The notes under the pieces are model-generated. The model worked only from the letters and a program-made list of their open reading frames with translations. It did not search any database and was not told where the DNA came from. From the NCBI GenBank assembly GCA_012514225.1, contig JAAZAQ010000165.1, forward strand, positions 1 through 16,256: a stretch of 16,256 bases of DNA, written 5' to 3'. The translations under genes and the position numbers were made by a program. Shown here in pieces: positions 13,994 through 16,256 of the stretch (its first letter is position 1; every line of letters starts with the position of its first letter). The stretch is from Clostridiales bacterium. Its GTDB lineage: Bacteria > Bacillota > Clostridia > Christensenellales > Aristaeellaceae.

Positions 13994-16256
13994 ATGCCCA
14001 TCCGCATCGCCGCGAACGCGGGTTTCTGCATGGGGGTATCCAGGGCGGTTTCCCAGGCGCTCGAAGCGGTCCGGCAGGCGAAGGCTGAAGGCCTGCAGGC
14101 GTTTTCACTGGGGGAATTGATTCACAACCCGGCGGTGGTCGCCTCCCTGCGCGAGCAGGGTCTGGAGCCGGTCGACAGCCCCGAAGCCGCCGCCGGCGGC
14201 GTGCTCGTCATCCGGAGCCACGGCGTATCGCAGGACGTAATCGCGCAATGCAGGCTGCATGCGGAAAAAACAGTTGACTGCACTTGCCCTTTCGTGCATC
14301 ATGTTCACCGGTTGGTTCATGATTTTTCCCGCGAAGGCGCGCCGGTCATCATCCTGGGGAATCCCCTCCACCCGGAAATCCGGGGGATTGTCGGATGGTG
14401 CCAGGCCGACAAGCATGTCGTACAGGACAAAGCCGACGTCGCCGCCCTGCCGGAAAGCGCCGGAAACGCGCTGGTTGTCAGCCAGACGACCCTCTCCCCC
14501 GCGACCAGCCAGGCGCTGACCGCCGCGTTGGGGAAGCGGTTCCCAGGGCTGACGTTCGAATCCACCATCTGCCGGGCGACCAGCGACCGCCAGACGGAGG
14601 CGGAGGAGCTGGCCAGGCAGGCAGACCGGATGATTGTGGTCGGAGGCCGGGACAGCGCCAACACGCAGAAGCTCGCGGAGACCTGCAGGAGGTATTGCCC
14701 GGAAACCTACCTGATCCAGGACGCGGCGGAACTGGACCGCTACCCCATGGACCCCGCCCGGGAATTGATTGGTATCACCGCAGGCGCTTCAACGCCGGCG
14801 TGGTCATTGAAGGAGGTTGTTGACCGTATGAACGACATGGAACACAAGGATCAGGCCCAGGAACCGATTCTCCCCGAGAACGCCGAACAGGCGGCGCAGG
14901 AACTGAAGGACGGCGCGCAGGAGATGGTTGAGGAAACCTTGCACGCCGCTGAGGAAACGGCGGCAGACGCCGTCGAATCAGCCGAGGAAGCAGTCGAATC
15001 GGTATCCGACGGGCTGGAAGCAGCCGCGGAAGAAACCGTCGCCGCTGCCGAGGACAGCGCCAGCCACCTCGCGCAGGAGGCGGAGAAGGCCCTGGAGGCC
15101 CCCCATGCCGAAGAGCCGGCGGCAGCAGCCCCTGCGGAACAGCCCGCTCCCCAGCCCGCGAAGGCGCCCAGCTTCATGGACGAAGTCGCCGCCAGCATCG
15201 CGCGCATCCGGAACGGACAGACCGTGACCGGCAAGGTGGTCCAATTAACCGACGACGAGGTCTGCGTCAACATCGGCTACAAGTCCGACGGCCTGCTCAA
15301 GCGGGACGAACTGGTGGACAAGGACGTCCAGCTGGGCGACGAGATCGAGGTTGAAATCGTCAAGGTCAACGACGGCGAGGGCAACGTCATCCTGTCCCAG
15401 CGCAACATCGTCAACCGCAAGGTCTGGAACGACCTGATGGAAAAGTACCACCAGGGCGAGCTGGTGGACGGCGTGGGCAAGGAAGCGGTCAAGGGCGGCC
15501 TGTTGGCCACCGTCGACGGCGTGCGCGCCTTCATCCCCGCTTCCCACCTCGCGCAGCGGTACGTGGAAAAGATTTCGCAGTTCGTCGGCCAGGATATGAA
15601 GCTGAAAATCATCGAGGTGGACGAATCCAAGAAACGCATCGTCGCCAGCCGGAAGGAAGCCCTGGCAATCGAGAACGAGGCCGTCAAGGACGCGGTCTGG
15701 AGCAAGCTGGAGGAAGGCGCCGTCGTCAAGGGCATCGTGCGCCGCTTCACAAACTTCGGCGCCTTCGTCGACCTGGGCGGCGTGGACGGGCTGATTCACG
15801 TCTCCGACCTGAGCTGGAACCGGACCGTCTCCCCCAGCGACGTCCTGCACGCGAACGAGGAGGTCGAGGTCAAAATCCTGTCCCTGGACCGGGAACGGGA
15901 GCGCATCGCGCTCGGGTACAAGCAGCTGCAGGCACGCCCCTGGGACAACGTGGAAGAGAAGTACCCGGTCGGCACCGTCCTGACCCGTAAAATCGTCCGT
16001 GTCCGGCCTTTCGGCGCCTTCATCGAGCTGGAGCCCGGCGTGGATGGGCTGGTCCACATTTCCCAGGTGTCCCACACCCGCGTCGAGCGCATCGAGGACG
16101 CCATCAGCCCCGGCCAGGAGGTCAACGTCAAGGTGCTGGCAGTGGATCCCGTCGCCAAGCGCATCAGCCTGTCCATCAAGGAAGCCATGGAAGACAGCGC
16201 GATGAACTACCACGCGGACATCCCCGGCGAATACGCCGACGCGCAGCACCCTGCCA
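13994..16256 (+). CDS. ispH-rpsA: Fused IspH reductase / ribosomal protein S1 (3' end beyond window)
   Basis: One frame runs from the ATG at 13994 to the window edge without a stop (754 codons visible). Residues 1-278 are 4-hydroxy-3-methylbut-2-enyl diphosphate reductase, the last step of the MEP isoprenoid pathway: cluster ligands C12 (A-G-F-C-M-G-V), C98 (C-T-C-P-F-V) and C193 (S-T-I-C-R-A-T), substrate-site His44 (I-H-N-P), His76 (R-S-H-G-V) and H-P-E, then V-G-G-R-D-S-A-N-T and G-I-T-A-G-A-S-T-P. Residues about 279-395 are an Ala/Glu-rich acidic linker. Four S1 RNA-binding domains follow, beginning near 408, 488, 575 and 660. The third and fourth have the typical F-G-A-F and G-L-I/V-H-V/I-S motifs. 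IspH-S1 fusions are known from Clostridia. S1 here would bind RNA and may help translation initiation. GAGGGG at 13978-13983 is the ribosome site. Whether the halves stay joined in the cell cannot be seen. Confidence 0.93.
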   Translation, partial: MPIRIAANAGFCMGVSRAVSQALEAVRQAKAEGLQAFSLGELIHNPAVVASLREQGLEPVDSPEAAAGGVLVIRSHGVSQDVIAQCRLHAEKTVDCTCPFVHHVHRLVHDFSREGAPVIILGNPLHPEIRGIVGWCQADKHVVQDKADVAALPESAGNALVVSQTTLSPATSQALTAALGKRFPGLTFESTICRATSDRQTEAEELARQADRMIVVGGRDSANTQKLAETCRRYCPETYLIQDAAELDRYPMDPARELIGITAGASTPAWSLKEVVDRMNDMEHKDQAQEPILPENAEQAAQELKDGAQEMVEETLHAAEETAADAVESAEEAVESVSDGLEAAAEETVAAAEDSASHLAQEAEKALEAPHAEEPAAAAPAEQPAPQPAKAPSFMDEVAASIARIRNGQTVTGKVVQLTDDEVCVNIGYKSDGLLKRDELVDKDVQLGDEIEVEIVKVNDGEGNVILSQRNIVNRKVWNDLMEKYHQGELVDGVGKEAVKGGLLATVDGVRAFIPASHLAQRYVEKISQFVGQDMKLKIIEVDESKKRIVASRKEALAIENEAVKDAVWSKLEEGAVVKGIVRRFTNFGAFVDLGGVDGLIHVSDLSWNRTVSPSDVLHANEEVEVKILSLDRERERIALGYKQLQARPWDNVEEKYPVGTVLTRKIVRVRPFGAFIELEPGVDGLVHISQVSHTRVERIEDAISPGQEVNVKVLAVDPVAKRISLSIKEAMEDSAMNYHADIPGEYADAQHPA
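14810..14830 (+). promoter_or_regulatory. Internal Shine-Dalgarno and ATG at the IspH/S1 junction
   Basis: AAGGAGGT (14810-14817), a full anti-16S match, lies 11 bases after its AGGAGG core before an in-frame ATG at 14828, exactly where IspH ends and the acidic linker starts. It could allow separate synthesis of the S1 part. The same bases encode the K-E-V common at the end of IspH proteins, so the match may be forced by protein sequence. Confidence 0.45.

Noticed and set aside
14828..16256. Treating rpsA as a separate gene starting at 14828
   Set aside because: The ispH frame continues through the junction with no stop, and IspH-S1 fusions are known in Clostridia, so a single fused gene is the primary call. 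The internal start is kept as a finding.

Overview
The window is a GC-rich bacterial stretch in which all genes lie on the + strand, packed end to end with 4-base overlaps or short gaps. The order cmk, plsC, and an ispH fused in frame to ribosomal protein S1 is a hallmark of Clostridia. The FolT-like ECF S component, the LCP-type and SH3b/PG-binding wall proteins and the strong AGGAGG-type ribosome sites fit a GC-rich gut or rumen Clostridia member. This assignment is inference from gene content; no rRNA is present.

Layout. Positions 14-42 hold a near-consensus promoter. It drives a secreted CHAP-type amidase with a peptidoglycan-binding domain (76-981), then a strange GMP-synthetase-like protein whose glutaminase domain has lost its catalytic residues (995-2461), a two-domain GNAT acetyltransferase (2500-3306), a DUF4091-type protein (3398-5071, TTG start), a dCMP deaminase (5087-5545, GTG start), an LCP-like exported protein (5542-6612), a FolT-like ECF transporter S component (6658-7179), endonuclease III (7176-7814) and a cytosolic GH13 alpha-glucan hydrolase (7860-9632). 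The only clear non-coding break (9633-9739) carries a perfect TTGACA -35, a 17-bp spacer and an inverted repeat. It starts the second block: a 958-residue exported wall protein with two SH3b and seven peptidoglycan-binding repeats plus a His/Cys-rich C-terminal domain (9740-12616), cmk (12620-13315), plsC (13305-13946) and ispH-rpsA (13994 to the window edge, incomplete).

How the genes fit together. Wall modification (CHAP amidase, LCP, large SH3b/PGBD protein) is mixed with nucleotide metabolism (GuaA-like, dCMP deaminase, Cmk), folate uptake, lipid and isoprenoid precursor synthesis (PlsC, IspH) and translation (S1). dCMP deaminase makes dUMP, which thymidylate synthase methylates with a folate cofactor, so its neighbour FolT is metabolically compatible, though that link is inferred.

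The most unusual items are the GuaA-like protein that has lost the glutaminase Cys and His and also most XMP-site signatures, the internally duplicated wall protein with its unnamed C-terminal domain, and the IspH-S1 junction, which contains a full Shine-Dalgarno sequence before an in-frame ATG. I see no tRNA, rRNA, CRISPR array, insertion sequence or clear intrinsic terminator. No gene-free stretch exceeds about 110 bases.
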